From an uncultured Roseobacter sp. (GTDB lineage Bacteria; Pseudomonadota; Alphaproteobacteria; Rhodobacterales; Rhodobacteraceae): DNA of 64,000 nucleotides. The notes beneath the pieces are model-generated. The model had not been told where the DNA came from. It searched no databases and saw only the letters and a list, made by a program, of their open reading frames with translations. The DNA lies in assembly GCA_947488305.1 (NCBI GenBank), contig CANKZM010000001.1, forward strand, positions 620,001 to 684,000. Reading direction: 5' to 3'. Of this stretch, positions 53,988 to 63,819 are shown one piece after another (position 1 is the stretch's first letter; the number at the start of each line of letters is the position of its first letter). The position numbers and the translations under genes are program-made.

Positions 53988-54484
53988 CAGAACGGAATTT
54001 CGTCGTCCAGATCACGGGAGGGTACCGGGCTGGGCGCGCTGCTGCCGCCGCCGAGGCTGTCACCGCCGCGATCATCATAGCCCATCTGGCCACCCCCGCC
54101 GCCACCGCCAAAGTTGCCGCCACCGCTACCGTCACGGCTATCGAGCATGGTCAGCTCCGATTTATAAGGGCGCAACACGACCTCGGTGGAATAGCGATCC
54201 TGACCGGACTGGTCCTGCCATTTGCGCGTTTCCAACTGGCCTTCGATGTAAACCTTGGACCCTTTGCGCAAGTATTGCTCTGCCACACGCGCAAGCGGTT
54301 CAGAGAAGATCGCGACGGAATGCCATTCGGTCCGTTCCTTGCGTTCTCCGGTATTGCGATCCTTCCAGGTTTCAGAAGTGGCAATGCGCAGGTTACATAC
54401 CTTGCCGCCGTTCTGAAAACTGCGCACTTCCGGGTCGCGCCCCAGATTGCCGATAAGAATAACTTTGTTCACTGAGCCGGCCAT
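53987..54484 (-). CDS. ssb: Single-stranded DNA-binding protein
   Basis: 165 residues from [22 protein letters not shown] fold in the first 115 residues ([21 protein letters not shown]), then a Gly-rich disordered linker ([11 protein letters not shown]), and the acidic C-terminal tip DDEIPF that binds partner proteins. The start at 54484 is supported by GGGGGG upstream and family fit. No uvrA beside it, but this is not unusual. No convincing LexA box seen upstream. Confidence 0.96.
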   Translation of the reverse strand: MAGSVNKVILIGNLGRDPEVRSFQNGGKVCNLRIATSETWKDRNTGERKERTEWHSVAIFSEPLARVAEQYLRKGSKVYIEGQLETRKWQDQSGQDRYSTEVVLRPYKSELTMLDSRDGSGGGNFGGGGGGGQMGYDDRGGDSLGGGSSAPSPVPSRDLDDEIPF

Positions 54485-54710
54485 CTTGCCCCCCTGTTTT
54501 TCGTTTTCACAGCTTATCGTGACCCCGGGCCTCACCAACGCCGAATCCGGTCATTCACGATTTGTTAGAACCTACACTGGGCCGCAAGGCTTTAAAACAA
54601 GGTAAACCTGCGTTAAGAGTTCTGCACAGTAACCAGACGCAGGCAAGACTGGAAAACCGTTCGGAATTTGATATCTTCGCGGGTAAGGGTAGAGGGTCGA
54701 GTAGAGATTT

Positions 54711-55295
54711 ATGTGGAAACCAGTATCCGCCATCGTGGTGATGTCGATGCTTGTCGGCACGGTTGCGCAAGCGCAAACGGTATCGTCCAAGAGCCGTAGT
54801 AAGCTTTTCAAGTCTCAGGTCAGTGTGCTCGATAATCGGGCGGCAAGTCAGTACAACGATTCCGTACGTTTGCAGCCGCCATCCGTCGTGACACCCAGCA
54901 AATGGAACCTTGGGGCCTATGATGGGCGGTATAAGGGTCAATACCTTGATATGGCCAAGGCGGCCGCCCGAAAACATCGCGTGCCCGAGGGGCTTTTCCT
55001 GCGGTTGGTTCAGCAGGAATCGGGATGGAACCCAAAAGCCAAGTCGCACAAAGGGGCTTTGGGGCTGGCACAGTTGATGCCGGGAACGGCCCGCTATTTG
55101 CGGGTCAATCCGCTCGACCCAAAGGAAAACCTGGAAGGTGGAGCGCGCTACCTGCGTGAACAGTTCGATACCTTCAGGTCGTGGCCGCTAGCTTTGGCGG
55201 CCTACAACGCGGGGCCGCAGGCGGTAAAGAGACATGGGGGCATTCCACCCTATAAAGAGACCCGAAATTATGTCCGGGTCATCACTGGCGGGTGA
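54711..55295 (+). CDS. Lytic transglycosylase with SLT domain
   Basis: 194 residues with a signal peptide ([21 protein letters not shown]). The SLT fold reads [22 protein letters not shown] (catalytic Glu in QQES), [16 protein letters not shown] and [12 protein letters not shown]. Cleaves peptidoglycan glycan strands in the periplasm. Small single-domain type. Confidence 0.93.
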   Translation: MWKPVSAIVVMSMLVGTVAQAQTVSSKSRSKLFKSQVSVLDNRAASQYNDSVRLQPPSVVTPSKWNLGAYDGRYKGQYLDMAKAAARKHRVPEGLFLRLVQQESGWNPKAKSHKGALGLAQLMPGTARYLRVNPLDPKENLEGGARYLREQFDTFRSWPLALAAYNAGPQAVKRHGGIPPYKETRNYVRVITGG

Positions 55296-55426
55296 GGCCG
55301 CAACAATTGGCTGACGACGGCTTCTTCGTTTCGCTCCTGCGCTGAATTTCTCAAACCCTCCCACATGCTGTCACAACCGTGCCCAGATTCGCCCTTACGA
55401 CCGGGCGTGTAACGAGGGAGAATGTG

Positions 55427-55840
55427 ATGGCACCGGCGAATTTCCAAGAGCGACTGGAACGTATTCAAAAAGCGCATGCAGATGCACCTCAGTCAGTTCA
55501 TGCCAATATACGTGCACCCGGTATCGCTGGTATTGCGGCCTCAGCACGCGTGAAAAGCCGGCGGCGACGTCACCCAATCATGGAACATCTTGTCTCCACA
55601 TCGCTCGGCATCGTGTTGGGCTGTCTGGTTGCCGTGGCGCTGGTTGGCCTGTCCTCTGAGGACGCGCTTTGGGGACCAGGAACACCGCTGCACGACTTTG
55701 TCTTCTATCCGACGATGGGCGGTTTGGCATTGGCTCCGGTTTTGATGTTGTTCGCTGTCCTGACTGCCGCCCGCAAACCCGGATTTGCACTCTTCTCTTT
55801 GGGCTACCTGAGCGGGATCGTTATACCCCTCTTCTTGTGA
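55427..55840 (+). CDS. Hypothetical membrane protein
   Basis: 137 residues from ATG 55427 (GTG 55424 is possible), with GAGGGAGA upstream. A basic N-terminal part of about 50 residues (ARVKSRRRRHP) is followed by three hydrophobic segments (LVSTSLGIVLGCLVAVALVGL, PTMGGLALAPVLMLFAVLTA, ALFSLGYLSGIVIPLFL). No family recognised. Confidence 0.68.
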   Translation: MAPANFQERLERIQKAHADAPQSVHANIRAPGIAGIAASARVKSRRRRHPIMEHLVSTSLGIVLGCLVAVALVGLSSEDALWGPGTPLHDFVFYPTMGGLALAPVLMLFAVLTAARKPGFALFSLGYLSGIVIPLFL

Positions 55841-55865
55841 TACCCGTACATCGCCTGCACGGGTA
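55841..55865. terminator. Hairpin between convergent genes
   Basis: TACCCGT/ACGGGTA (7 bp, 11-base loop) directly after the membrane protein stop and 30 bases before the ABC ATPase stop. Moderate stem, no T-run. Confidence 0.4.
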
Positions 55866-55894
55866 ACACTCGGGCGTGATTTTGAGGCAGCTTG

Positions 55895-57985
55895 CTATTC
55901 GGCTGCCACACCGACCTCGATTACCGGTTCCATCTCTGCCAGCTTTTCGTCACTGAGATGGCATTTGATCTGGTGGTTGTCGCCGATTGTGCGAACCGGT
56001 GGCACGTCTTTCTCGCACAAGCCGCCAGAAACTTCCGATTTCCAACGACACCGCGTTTGGAACGGGCAGCCCGTAGGCGGGTTCATTGCGGAAGGAATAT
56101 CGCCGTCGAGGACGATGTGCTTTTTCTTGACGGACGTGTCTGCAATTGGCACCGCCGACAGCAAGGCTTCCGTATAGGGGTGATAGGGGGGCGAGAACAC
56201 CTGATCGGTCGTGCCCAGTTCCACGACGTGACCAAGGTACATGACCATCACCCGATCACTGAGGTAACGTACGATCGACAAGTCATGACTGATGAAAAGC
56301 AGCGTCGTTTTATGTTCGCGTTGAATCTCCATAAGCAAGTCCGTCACCGCCGCCTGAACAGAAACGTCCAGCGCCGAAACAGGCTCATCGGCCACAACGA
56401 TCCGCGCATCACCGGCAAAGGCGCGCGCAATCCCGACCCGTTGTTTCTGGCCACCCGATAATTGGCGTGGCATTCGGGTCGCAAACTCGCGAGGCAGTTT
56501 CACCAGATCGAGGAGTTTGAGCATGCGCTGCGTGCGGTCTTTCTCATTCTCTCCAATGCCAAAAATTTCCAACGCGCGTATGATCTGGCGCCCAACTGTC
56601 ATGGACGGGTTCAGCGTGTCGAAGGGGTTTTGGAACACCATCTGCACGTCTGCGACCGTTTGCGTATCGCGTTCCTCAATCGGCACATCCTGAATGGGTT
56701 TGTTGCCGAGCAGGATTTCTCCTTCGGTTGCGGTCTCAAGCCCCATCAATACCTTGGCAAATGTCGATTTCCCGCAACCGGATTCGCCCACAATCGCAAG
56801 CGTCTCGGATTCGCGGGCCTCAAAGCTAAGCGTTTCATTAGCCTTCACGACCTTCTTGTTGCCGCCTCCAAAGATCGCATTGGCCGCGACTTCATAGTAC
56901 TTCTTGAGGTTGTCCATCTTCAGGACCACATCGCCAATCTCGCCCTTTGTCTTTGTGTCCTCCAGCACCATCGGGGCGTCCCAGTCGATTTCCTTGAACC
57001 TCAGACACCGTGACGCGTGTCGTTCGTGCCCGGGGACATCCTCCATCATGATGACGCCCTGATCGCATCGCCCGGCTTCGAAATAGTCGCACCGCGGGCC
57101 AAAGTTACACCCCGGCGGGCGTTCATGAGGCAGTGGGAAATTGCCGGGGATCGCTTTGAGGGGACGCGCATTCTTGTCGGCACCGGGCAGCGGGATCGAA
57201 CGGAACAATGCCTGCGTATAGGGATGTTGCATGCGGTCAAACACATCTTCGATAGATCCACGCTCCACCGCTTCGCCGGAATACATCACGCAGATACGGT
57301 CACAGGTCTCAAGCACCAGCCCAAGGTTGTGACTGATGAAGAGCATCGACGTGCCATACTTGCGTCCCAGGTCCTTGACCAACTCCACGATGGCAGCTTC
57401 CACGGTCACATCGAGCGCGGTGGTCGGCTCGTCAAGGATCAACAAGGACGGTTCAGACATGAGCGCCATGGCAATCACGATGCGCTGCTGTTGGCCTCCG
57501 GACAGTTGATGCGGGAAACTGTCGAGCATGCGTTTGGGGTCGGGGAGCTTGACGTCAGTGACAACCTGTAAAGCGCGTTCGTAGGCTTCTTTCTCCGACG
57601 CCCCCTGATGGATCATCGGCACTTCCATAAGCTGTTTGCCGATCTTCATCGCGGGGTTCAGCGACGCCATGGGTTCCTGGTAGATCATTGCAATTTCCGA
57701 GCCGCGAATATCGCGCAGTTCTTCGTCGCTCATTTCGCCCAGATCGCGCCCCTTGAACTTGATTGATCCGCCAACCACGCGGCCGTTCTTGCCAAGGTCC
57801 TGCATGACCCCGAGCGCCACGGTTGATTTCCCACAGCCGGATTCGCCGACCAGCCCGACCGCTTCGCCGGGTTTTACATTGACTGAAAAATCCATCACCG
57901 CCGGGATTTCCCGCAGACGGGTAAAGAATGAAATCGAAAGCTTGTCGATCTCCAGTATTGGTCCGTCGTAATTATCTTTGACCAT
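55895..57985 (-). CDS. Peptide-type ABC transporter, fused DppD-DppF ATPase
   Basis: 696 residues carrying two complete ATPase domains of the dipeptide/oligopeptide family. Domain 1: Walker A GLVGESGCGKSTVAL, signature LSGGQQQR, Walker B LLILDEP; domain 2: AIVGESGCGKSTFAK, LSGGQKQR, IVVADEPVSALDV. Each is followed by the oligopeptide C-terminal Cys-rich region (CNFGPRCDYFEAGRC, CPFQTRCRWKSE). Fusion of the usually separate D and F subunits is a known variant. Last gene of the ABC operon; no binding protein nearby. Confidence 0.94.
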   Translation of the reverse strand: MVKDNYDGPILEIDKLSISFFTRLREIPAVMDFSVNVKPGEAVGLVGESGCGKSTVALGVMQDLGKNGRVVGGSIKFKGRDLGEMSDEELRDIRGSEIAMIYQEPMASLNPAMKIGKQLMEVPMIHQGASEKEAYERALQVVTDVKLPDPKRMLDSFPHQLSGGQQQRIVIAMALMSEPSLLILDEPTTALDVTVEAAIVELVKDLGRKYGTSMLFISHNLGLVLETCDRICVMYSGEAVERGSIEDVFDRMQHPYTQALFRSIPLPGADKNARPLKAIPGNFPLPHERPPGCNFGPRCDYFEAGRCDQGVIMMEDVPGHERHASRCLRFKEIDWDAPMVLEDTKTKGEIGDVVLKMDNLKKYYEVAANAIFGGGNKKVVKANETLSFEARESETLAIVGESGCGKSTFAKVLMGLETATEGEILLGNKPIQDVPIEERDTQTVADVQMVFQNPFDTLNPSMTVGRQIIRALEIFGIGENEKDRTQRMLKLLDLVKLPREFATRMPRQLSGGQKQRVGIARAFAGDARIVVADEPVSALDVSVQAAVTDLLMEIQREHKTTLLFISHDLSIVRYLSDRVMVMYLGHVVELGTTDQVFSPPYHPYTEALLSAVPIADTSVKKKHIVLDGDIPSAMNPPTGCPFQTRCRWKSEVSGGLCEKDVPPVRTIGDNHQIKCHLSDEKLAEMEPVIEVGVAAE

Positions 57986-58074
57986 TTTTGTGTCTCCTTG
58001 TTGGAGCGAGCCTGTGTCTTGCGGCCCTTATTCTTGTGAGAAGGGACGGGGACAGACGCCCCCGTCAGCGCTCA

Positions 58075-59292
58075 TCAGTCGCGCAAGCTTTCTTCGCGCA
58101 GGCCATCAGCCAGGAGGTTCAGACCCAAAACCAAGGTCAGCAACGCGACCGCAGGCGCAATCGCCGCGTGCGGATAAAGCGCCAGCAAACGTCGGCCTGC
58201 ATTGATCGTGCTGCCCCAGTCCGGGCTTTCCGATGCCAGACCCAGACCAAAGAAGCCCAATGTTCCGAGCAGGATGGTGGTGTAGCCAATCCGAAGACAG
58301 AAATCGACGATCAGTGGACCACGCGCGTTGGGCAGGATCTCCCATAGCATGATGTACCAGGGGCCCTCACCGCGGGTTTGCGCGGCCGCCACATAGTCGC
58401 GGGTTTTGATGTCCATCGCGAGCCCGCGCACGATCCGGAAAACCGTGGGCGAGTTCACGAAGACGACCGAAACGAAGACTACCAGAATGCCCGGATCAAT
58501 ATCGAAGAGATCGAGGAACCCGGGTATGCCAGGGATCGAATAGGTCGGCGTGGCCACGACAGCACCATCTGTCGAGACGAGCGACAAATAGAGCCACCCA
58601 AGCCCCCCGAGTACACCGATCAACAAGGGCGTCCGGATCTTCGGCTGCGTGTAGTAGCGCGAATTGAGCAGGATACACATGAAGATCAGCGGGAAGATGA
58701 ACAGGAACAGCGCCATATAGTTCGGTATGCCTGTCAGCACGATCTCCGGCGTGACCAGAAGGTAGAACAACAGGATGACCGGGAAGGCCAGAATGAGGTT
58801 CGCGAGAAAGGACAGAAAGGTGTCCAGACGACCGCCATAGTACCCTGCTGGAAGACCCAGCGTGATCCCAACCATGAAGGCAAAAAGCGTCGCAATCGGC
58901 GCGATCTGCACCACGATCCACGCGCCTTTGATCAGACGGCTGAAGACATCACGCGCGAGATTGTCACCCCCCAGCAGGAAGTAGGCGTATTCTCCCTCCT
59001 CGACGCCACGCATTGGGGTTCCCGGCACCTTGTTCTTCATGCCGGAGACCTGGCTGAGCGGATCATGGGTGACCAGCATGTCCAGTGGGCCGCCAAAGAT
59101 ACCGACAAAGACCCAGAACATGACAAGGCCGAAACCGATCATGCCGATTGTGCTGTCAAAGAGCTTGCCATAAAGCCCCAGCCGCCGTTTGTAGGTGAAA
59201 GAAAGAGTGAAAAGGACAATCAACGAAATCCAAACCGGACCGAGTTGAATGAACATACGGGCAATAATGCTGCCCCAGGAAAGTTCTTCCAT
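58075..59292 (-). CDS. Peptide-type ABC transporter permease (DppC/OppC-like, enlarged)
   Basis: 405 residues, against about 300 for DppC. The usual N-terminal helix, periplasmic loop and BPD_transp_1 core are present, with the EAA motif YVAAAQTRGEGPWYIMLWEI. An insert of about 100 residues between early helices adds hydrophobic and periplasmic segments (NYMALFLFIFPLIFMCILL, LLIGVLGGLGWLYLSL). The ATG lies 13 bases after the DppB-like gene. Confidence 0.9.
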   Translation of the reverse strand: MEELSWGSIIARMFIQLGPVWISLIVLFTLSFTYKRRLGLYGKLFDSTIGMIGFGLVMFWVFVGIFGGPLDMLVTHDPLSQVSGMKNKVPGTPMRGVEEGEYAYFLLGGDNLARDVFSRLIKGAWIVVQIAPIATLFAFMVGITLGLPAGYYGGRLDTFLSFLANLILAFPVILLFYLLVTPEIVLTGIPNYMALFLFIFPLIFMCILLNSRYYTQPKIRTPLLIGVLGGLGWLYLSLVSTDGAVVATPTYSIPGIPGFLDLFDIDPGILVVFVSVVFVNSPTVFRIVRGLAMDIKTRDYVAAAQTRGEGPWYIMLWEILPNARGPLIVDFCLRIGYTTILLGTLGFFGLGLASESPDWGSTINAGRRLLALYPHAAIAPAVALLTLVLGLNLLADGLREESLRD

Positions 59293-59304
59293 GACCAGCC
59301 CCCC

Positions 59305-60348
59305 TTAAGCGATGCGAATGCGTGGGTTGAGGTAAACGTAGCCGATATCGGAAATCAGCTGTGTGACCAGAACCACGAAGACGGAAACAACGGAAACGGC
59401 GAGCAACAATTCGATGTCATTGTTGGAAGCGGCCTGTACCAGCAACCAGCCAAAACCCTTGTAGTTGAAGAGCGTCTCGACAATCACGACACCGTTCAGC
59501 AGCCAGGGGAATTGCAGCATGATCACTGTAAAAGGTGCAATCAGTGCGTTCCTGAGCGCATGTTTCAAAACGATGTCGGAAAACTTGACCCCCTTGAGGC
59601 GTGCCGTTCGGATGTATTGCGCTGTCATCACCTCGGTCATCGAGGCGCGCGTCATCCGCGCGATGTACCCCATGCCATAAAGCGAGATTGTCAGCACCGG
59701 CAGGGTAAAATTCTCGAAGGTTGCATTTTCCATTGCAGAGGTGGCTGACCCCTTGAACCATTTCAGTCCAAAGGCGGAAGAGGCAAAAACCGCAATAAAA
59801 ATCACGCCGGAAACATATTCCGGCGTTGCGGTTGAAGCGATGGAGAAGGTTGACAGGGAACGATCCAGCTTGGAGCCCTCGCGCATCCCGGCGAGCACAC
59901 CGACAATGAGCGCCATGGGCACCATCACCAGCATCACCGCGAACATCAGCTTGCCTGTCAGCCCCAACCGCGTCGCAACAATGGTCCCCACTTCATCTTT
60001 GAAGACGGTAGAAACACCCCAATCCCCTTGCAGAACGCCGCAAAAGCGCGGGCGATCTGGTTCAGGCGTATCGGCGGCGAAACACCGACCGGTTACAACC
60101 CCTTCTTCCTCATGGATCCATCCGGGTAACACGCCTATCCATTGACCGAATTTCACCGGTAGGGGCTGCAAATAACCGTTTTTGTCCAGGTAGCTCGCCA
60201 CAGCCTCATCCGACATGCGGAAGTTGCCTTGTGTTTTAGCTAGCTTTTCGAGATTTGGGTAAAGATTGGTGAGCCAGAAAACGATGAAGGTGAGGCAAAG
60301 TGCCGTCAACAACATCACGCCCAGCCTTCTGAGTATGAATAGTCCCAT
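59305..60348 (-). CDS. Peptide-type ABC transporter permease (DppB/OppB-like)
   Basis: 347 residues. Begins MGLFILRRLGVMLLTALCLTFI, a typical DppB first helix, followed by a periplasmic loop of about 100 residues (with a PDRPRFCGVLQGDWG motif) and the permease core with EAA motif YIRTARLKGVKFSDIVLKHA. First gene of the ABC operon; a substrate-binding protein, usually first, is missing within the window. Confidence 0.92.
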   Translation of the reverse strand: MGLFILRRLGVMLLTALCLTFIVFWLTNLYPNLEKLAKTQGNFRMSDEAVASYLDKNGYLQPLPVKFGQWIGVLPGWIHEEEGVVTGRCFAADTPEPDRPRFCGVLQGDWGVSTVFKDEVGTIVATRLGLTGKLMFAVMLVMVPMALIVGVLAGMREGSKLDRSLSTFSIASTATPEYVSGVIFIAVFASSAFGLKWFKGSATSAMENATFENFTLPVLTISLYGMGYIARMTRASMTEVMTAQYIRTARLKGVKFSDIVLKHALRNALIAPFTVIMLQFPWLLNGVVIVETLFNYKGFGWLLVQAASNNDIELLLAVSVVSVFVVLVTQLISDIGYVYLNPRIRIA

Positions 60349-60485
60349 ATGTGTCCCTGTTGTCAGGTTCCGACATCTTTTTCATGCCGGATTATCGACG
60401 CTTATGCGCAATTTGTTATTTGGTTCATGCATGAGGCATGAGATTTGATCGCGCGTCAATGGAAGCCAGCGCCCAAAAATTGACT

Positions 60486-60511
60486 ATTTGCGACATTTCA
60501 AAGTCGCAAAT
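60486..60511 (-). terminator. Terminator of the AraC-type gene
   Basis: ATTTGCGAC/GTCGCAAAT, a 9-bp perfect stem with an 8-base loop, 19 bases downstream of the regulator stop on the minus strand, followed by AGTCAATTTTTGG. The T-run is short and offset. Confidence 0.6.
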
Positions 60512-60529
60512 CGCTGTCGTGTCGATACT

Positions 60530-61342
60530 TCAGGCAGCAGCTTTGCGCAGACCGGTTGGGGTTGACTGCGTGTGGTGCAGCATGAACCGGGTGAAATAGG
60601 CCGCACTTCCAAACCCCAAAAACCGCGCGATGTCCTGAGCGGGTACGCGGGTCGTAACCAGCAATACTCTGGCCTCATAGAGAATGCGTTCGGTCAAAAG
60701 GTCGGCAGCGGTCTTGCCCGTTGCTGCCTTGCATGTGCGTGTAAGGTGCGTTGGCGTGACCTGAAGGGCATCTGCGTGATCAGCCATGGTCATGGGTTCA
60801 CGAAAATGAGCGGTAATGCGTTTCGAGAATGCCGATGAAAGTCGCGCAGAAGCGTTGGGGCGGGGTGGTATGTTTTCCTCCATCGCCAGCTGTCGCTGCA
60901 GCCAAACGGAGATAAGCGTTCCGTGCGCCGCCAGGGCCGTCTCGGTGAGGGCGCGTCCGCTTTGCTGTTCACGAGTTGCCGCTTCGAGCAATGTCGTGAT
61001 TTCGGACATGGCAGAGGCTTCACGAATGCGGAGTTGCGCCGGGGATTGTGGAAACAACACCTCTGGTGTCGCCGGCAAGACAACAACCTGTCCGACGGCT
61101 TGACGACCCAGATCCAATGAAAAGAGTGAACCGGCTGGGACGACAATGGCGTTGTGGATCCCAACGCCACGGCGCTGTCCGTCAAGCAGCAACAGTCCTT
61201 GGCCGCGCGTTACCCAAATCACCAGATTTTCCTGACGATCGTGAGCGAGCGAAAGGCGCCAGTCCTCTCCGCCGGTCAATTGTGAGAGGCTCATCACCTG
61301 CAGGCCGGGTCCTGACATCCGGGTCTCCGCGCTCATTGGCAT
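60530..61342 (-). CDS. AraC-family transcriptional regulator
   Basis: 270 residues. N-terminal cupin-like sensing domain (LVIWVTRGQGLLLLDGQ, NAIVVPAGSLFSL) and C-terminal double helix-turn-helix (MADHADALQVTPTHLTRTCK, VPAQDIARFLGFGSAAYFTRFM). Upstream of and co-oriented with the ABC operon with about 180 bases and a terminator between, so it is probably a separate unit; it may regulate that operon. Confidence 0.9.
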   Translation of the reverse strand: MPMSAETRMSGPGLQVMSLSQLTGGEDWRLSLAHDRQENLVIWVTRGQGLLLLDGQRRGVGIHNAIVVPAGSLFSLDLGRQAVGQVVVLPATPEVLFPQSPAQLRIREASAMSEITTLLEAATREQQSGRALTETALAAHGTLISVWLQRQLAMEENIPPRPNASARLSSAFSKRITAHFREPMTMADHADALQVTPTHLTRTCKAATGKTAADLLTERILYEARVLLVTTRVPAQDIARFLGFGSAAYFTRFMLHHTQSTPTGLRKAAA

Positions 61343-61406
61343 TGTCTCAGTGTTAAAAACATAATGGCTGTTTTCAGGGTTGTCAGGTCAATTCATGGGG
61401 TTGGCA

Positions 61407-62300
61407 TTATCCCGCCGGATCGTACTGCATCCAGCTTCCCATCTTTGAGCGAAACCAAGTGCGCTGACGTTTCGCGTATCGACGGGTCGCGATGATGACC
61501 GCCTCGCGGGCCTCGTCAAGCGAGAACTCCTGGCGCAAATAGCTGACCAATTCGGGGGCACCGATTGCGCGATGTGCCGGCAAGGTGGGATTGTAGTCAG
61601 ATAGAACGGCTCGCACTTCGTCGAGGGCCCCTTGTTCCATCATTTGGTCAAAGCGTTTCTCAATTCTGGGCGTCAGCCAGTCTTTCGGCGCGTTGACGAC
61701 GATTCCTTGTGCGGGCGGGACCGGAAGGAACGGCGTTTCCGTTTCATTCTGCCAGGCTGCTAACCCACGGCCCGTCGCGCGCAAAACTTCCCACGCGCGC
61801 TGGACGCGGGCGGGGTTTTGCGTGTCGATCTGGGCGTGCGTTTGAGGATCAATTTCATCCAGCATGACCTGATGATCCAAACTGTCCGCCTGTGCCCTGA
61901 TATCGGCTGGGATTGGCGGAATATCCGCAAGTCCCACGGTTAAGGCCGAGAAATAAAGGCCGGTACCGCCAACAATGATCGGCCGCTCCGCATGGGGCAG
62001 GAGGTTCTTGACATCACGCAGCCAATGACCTGTTGAATAATCGTCTTCCGCCTGAACATGACCATATAGACAATGGCGCGCCGATGCTTCCTCCTCGATG
62101 CTTGGACGGGCAGTAAGGACGCGCCAACAGGCATAAACCTGGCTTGCATCCGCGTTGACAATAGTGCCGCCCTGTTGCCGGGCAATTTGCAACGCAAGAG
62201 ATGATTTTCCCGACGCTGTCGGCCCTGCGATAAGCACAGGCTGCGCCGGATCAAGCCGCTTTAGCAGGGTATCAGTTGTCAAATGCGCGGGGGATGTCAT
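61407..62300 (-). CDS. miaA: tRNA dimethylallyltransferase
   Basis: 297 residues from [10 protein letters not shown]. Transfers a dimethylallyl group to A37 of tRNAs reading UNN codons. P-loop [33 protein letters not shown] and [15 protein letters not shown]-terminal [11 protein letters not shown]. The frame is open to 62498, but upstream starts (62354, 62498) give an implausible N-terminus and run into the divergent pyrH promoter region. Confidence 0.94.
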   Translation of the reverse strand: MTSPAHLTTDTLLKRLDPAQPVLIAGPTASGKSSLALQIARQQGGTIVNADASQVYACWRVLTARPSIEEEASARHCLYGHVQAEDDYSTGHWLRDVKNLLPHAERPIIVGGTGLYFSALTVGLADIPPIPADIRAQADSLDHQVMLDEIDPQTHAQIDTQNPARVQRAWEVLRATGRGLAAWQNETETPFLPVPPAQGIVVNAPKDWLTPRIEKRFDQMMEQGALDEVRAVLSDYNPTLPAHRAIGAPELVSYLRQEFSLDEAREAVIIATRRYAKRQRTWFRSKMGSWMQYDPAG

Positions 62301-62390
62301 TTTTTGAGGCCTTGGCGATGAGTGCGCATTGCAGTCAGGTGGCTTTTCCGACATTTTGCGCGCAAACACAAATGACCCGCAGGAGTGCTC

Positions 62391-63119
62391 ATGGAAACGA
62401 CCGAAACACCAGTCACATTCAAACGGGTCATGCTCAAGATTTCGGGCGAAGCACTGATGGGCGATCAGGGTTTTGGCCTGCATCCACCAACCGTTCAACG
62501 CATTGCGGAAGAAGTAAAATCAGTCCATGAACTGGGTGTCGAGATCTGCATGGTGATCGGTGGGGGGAATATCTTCCGGGGCCTGCAGGGATCGGCGCAA
62601 GGGATGGAGCGTACGACCGCTGATTACATGGGGATGCTGGCAACCGTAATGAATGCGCTGGCGATGCAATCCGCGCTTGAAGGGCAGGGCATTCATACGC
62701 GTGTCATTTCCGCGATCACGATGAACGAGGTCGCTGAGCCCTACATTCGCCGCCGGGCGGTTCGCCACCTTGAGAAAAAGCGTGTCTGCATCTTTGCAGC
62801 GGGTACCGGCAATCCGTACTTCACGACCGATACAGCCGCGACGTTGCGCGCCAATGAGATGTCTTGCGAAGCCATTTTCAAAGGCACCAAGGTTGACGGC
62901 GTCTACGACAAGGACCCGGCTAAGTTCCCGGATGCCAAGCGGTACGAAAGTGTCAGTTATGATGACGTCCTGTCCAAACGCCTGGGCGTGATGGACGCAT
63001 CCGCGATTGCGCTGGCACGTGACAATAATTTGCCGATCATTGTTTTCTCGCTTGATGAACCGGGCGGGTTCCGGGGCATTCTGGCCGGACAAGGCACTTA
63101 CACGCGCGTTCAAGGTTAG
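62391..63119 (+). CDS. pyrH: UMP kinase
   Basis: 242 residues from [10 protein letters not shown], with CAGGAG upstream. Hexameric bacterial UMP kinase: [51 protein letters not shown] and [17 protein letters not shown]. Divergent from miaA. frr follows after 83 bases, in the standard pyrH-frr-uppS order. Confidence 0.97.
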   Translation: METTETPVTFKRVMLKISGEALMGDQGFGLHPPTVQRIAEEVKSVHELGVEICMVIGGGNIFRGLQGSAQGMERTTADYMGMLATVMNALAMQSALEGQGIHTRVISAITMNEVAEPYIRRRAVRHLEKKRVCIFAAGTGNPYFTTDTAATLRANEMSCEAIFKGTKVDGVYDKDPAKFPDAKRYESVSYDDVLSKRLGVMDASAIALARDNNLPIIVFSLDEPGGFRGILAGQGTYTRVQG

Positions 63120-63202
63120 TGGGTGCGGTGATCTGTACAGTTCTGATCCTCGCGGTTTATAAGCGCTCAACCAACGTTTGACCAAAGACAAAGGCAGATC
63201 AC

Positions 63203-63766
63203 ATGTCAGAAGATTTCATGCTGGATACCGATGACCTAGAGCGGCGCATGGATGGTGCGATGTCAAACCTGCGCACCGAATTTGCGTCCCTGCGCACAGG
63301 CCGAGCCAGCGCGTCGATGCTGGAGCCGGTGATGGTCGATGCCTACGGCCAGCAAACGCCGATCAATCAGGTCGGGACTGTGAATGTGCCCGAGCCGCGA
63401 ATGGTGACGATAAATGTCTGGGACAAGGGGCTTGTCGGCAAGGTCGAAAAAGCGATCCGCGAAAGCGGCCTCGGCATTAATCCACAGTTGAACGGCACCA
63501 TCATCATGTTGCCCATTCCGGAATTAAACGAGGAACGACGTCGGGAACTGACCAAAGTTGCCGGTCATTATGCGGAGAATGCGCGGATTTCCATCCGTAA
63601 TGTTCGCCGGGACGGCATGGATCAGATCAAGAAGGCCAAGAACGATGGCCTGTCCGAGGATGACCAGAAGCTCTGGGAAGACGAAGTGCAGGAGATGACA
63701 GACCGCTTCATCAAGGCGATTGACGATCAGCTGGCCACCAAGCAGGCAGAGATCATGCAGGTCTGA
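63203..63766 (+). CDS. frr: Ribosome recycling factor
   Basis: 187 residues. Disassembles post-termination ribosomes with EF-G. The three-helix bundle is clear ([57 protein letters not shown]). Length is normal. Second gene of the pyrH-frr-uppS group. Confidence 0.97.
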   Translation: MSEDFMLDTDDLERRMDGAMSNLRTEFASLRTGRASASMLEPVMVDAYGQQTPINQVGTVNVPEPRMVTINVWDKGLVGKVEKAIRESGLGINPQLNGTIIMLPIPELNEERRRELTKVAGHYAENARISIRNVRRDGMDQIKKAKNDGLSEDDQKLWEDEVQEMTDRFIKAIDDQLATKQAEIMQV

Positions 63767-63819
63767 TCTGCAACACCTGGCACGGCCTTCTTTAACGTTG
63801 AGGATGTTTTGCTGGCCAC

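Noticed and set aside
54485-54710. LexA box upstream of ssb
   Set aside because: GTTC-like words occur, but none forms the GTTC-N7-GTTC pair typical of alphaproteobacterial SOS boxes.
58378-59748. 456-codon open frame antisense to the ABC permeases
   Set aside because: Shadow of the membrane protein genes; the translation is rich in Asp, His and Gln, as expected for the complement of hydrophobic codons.
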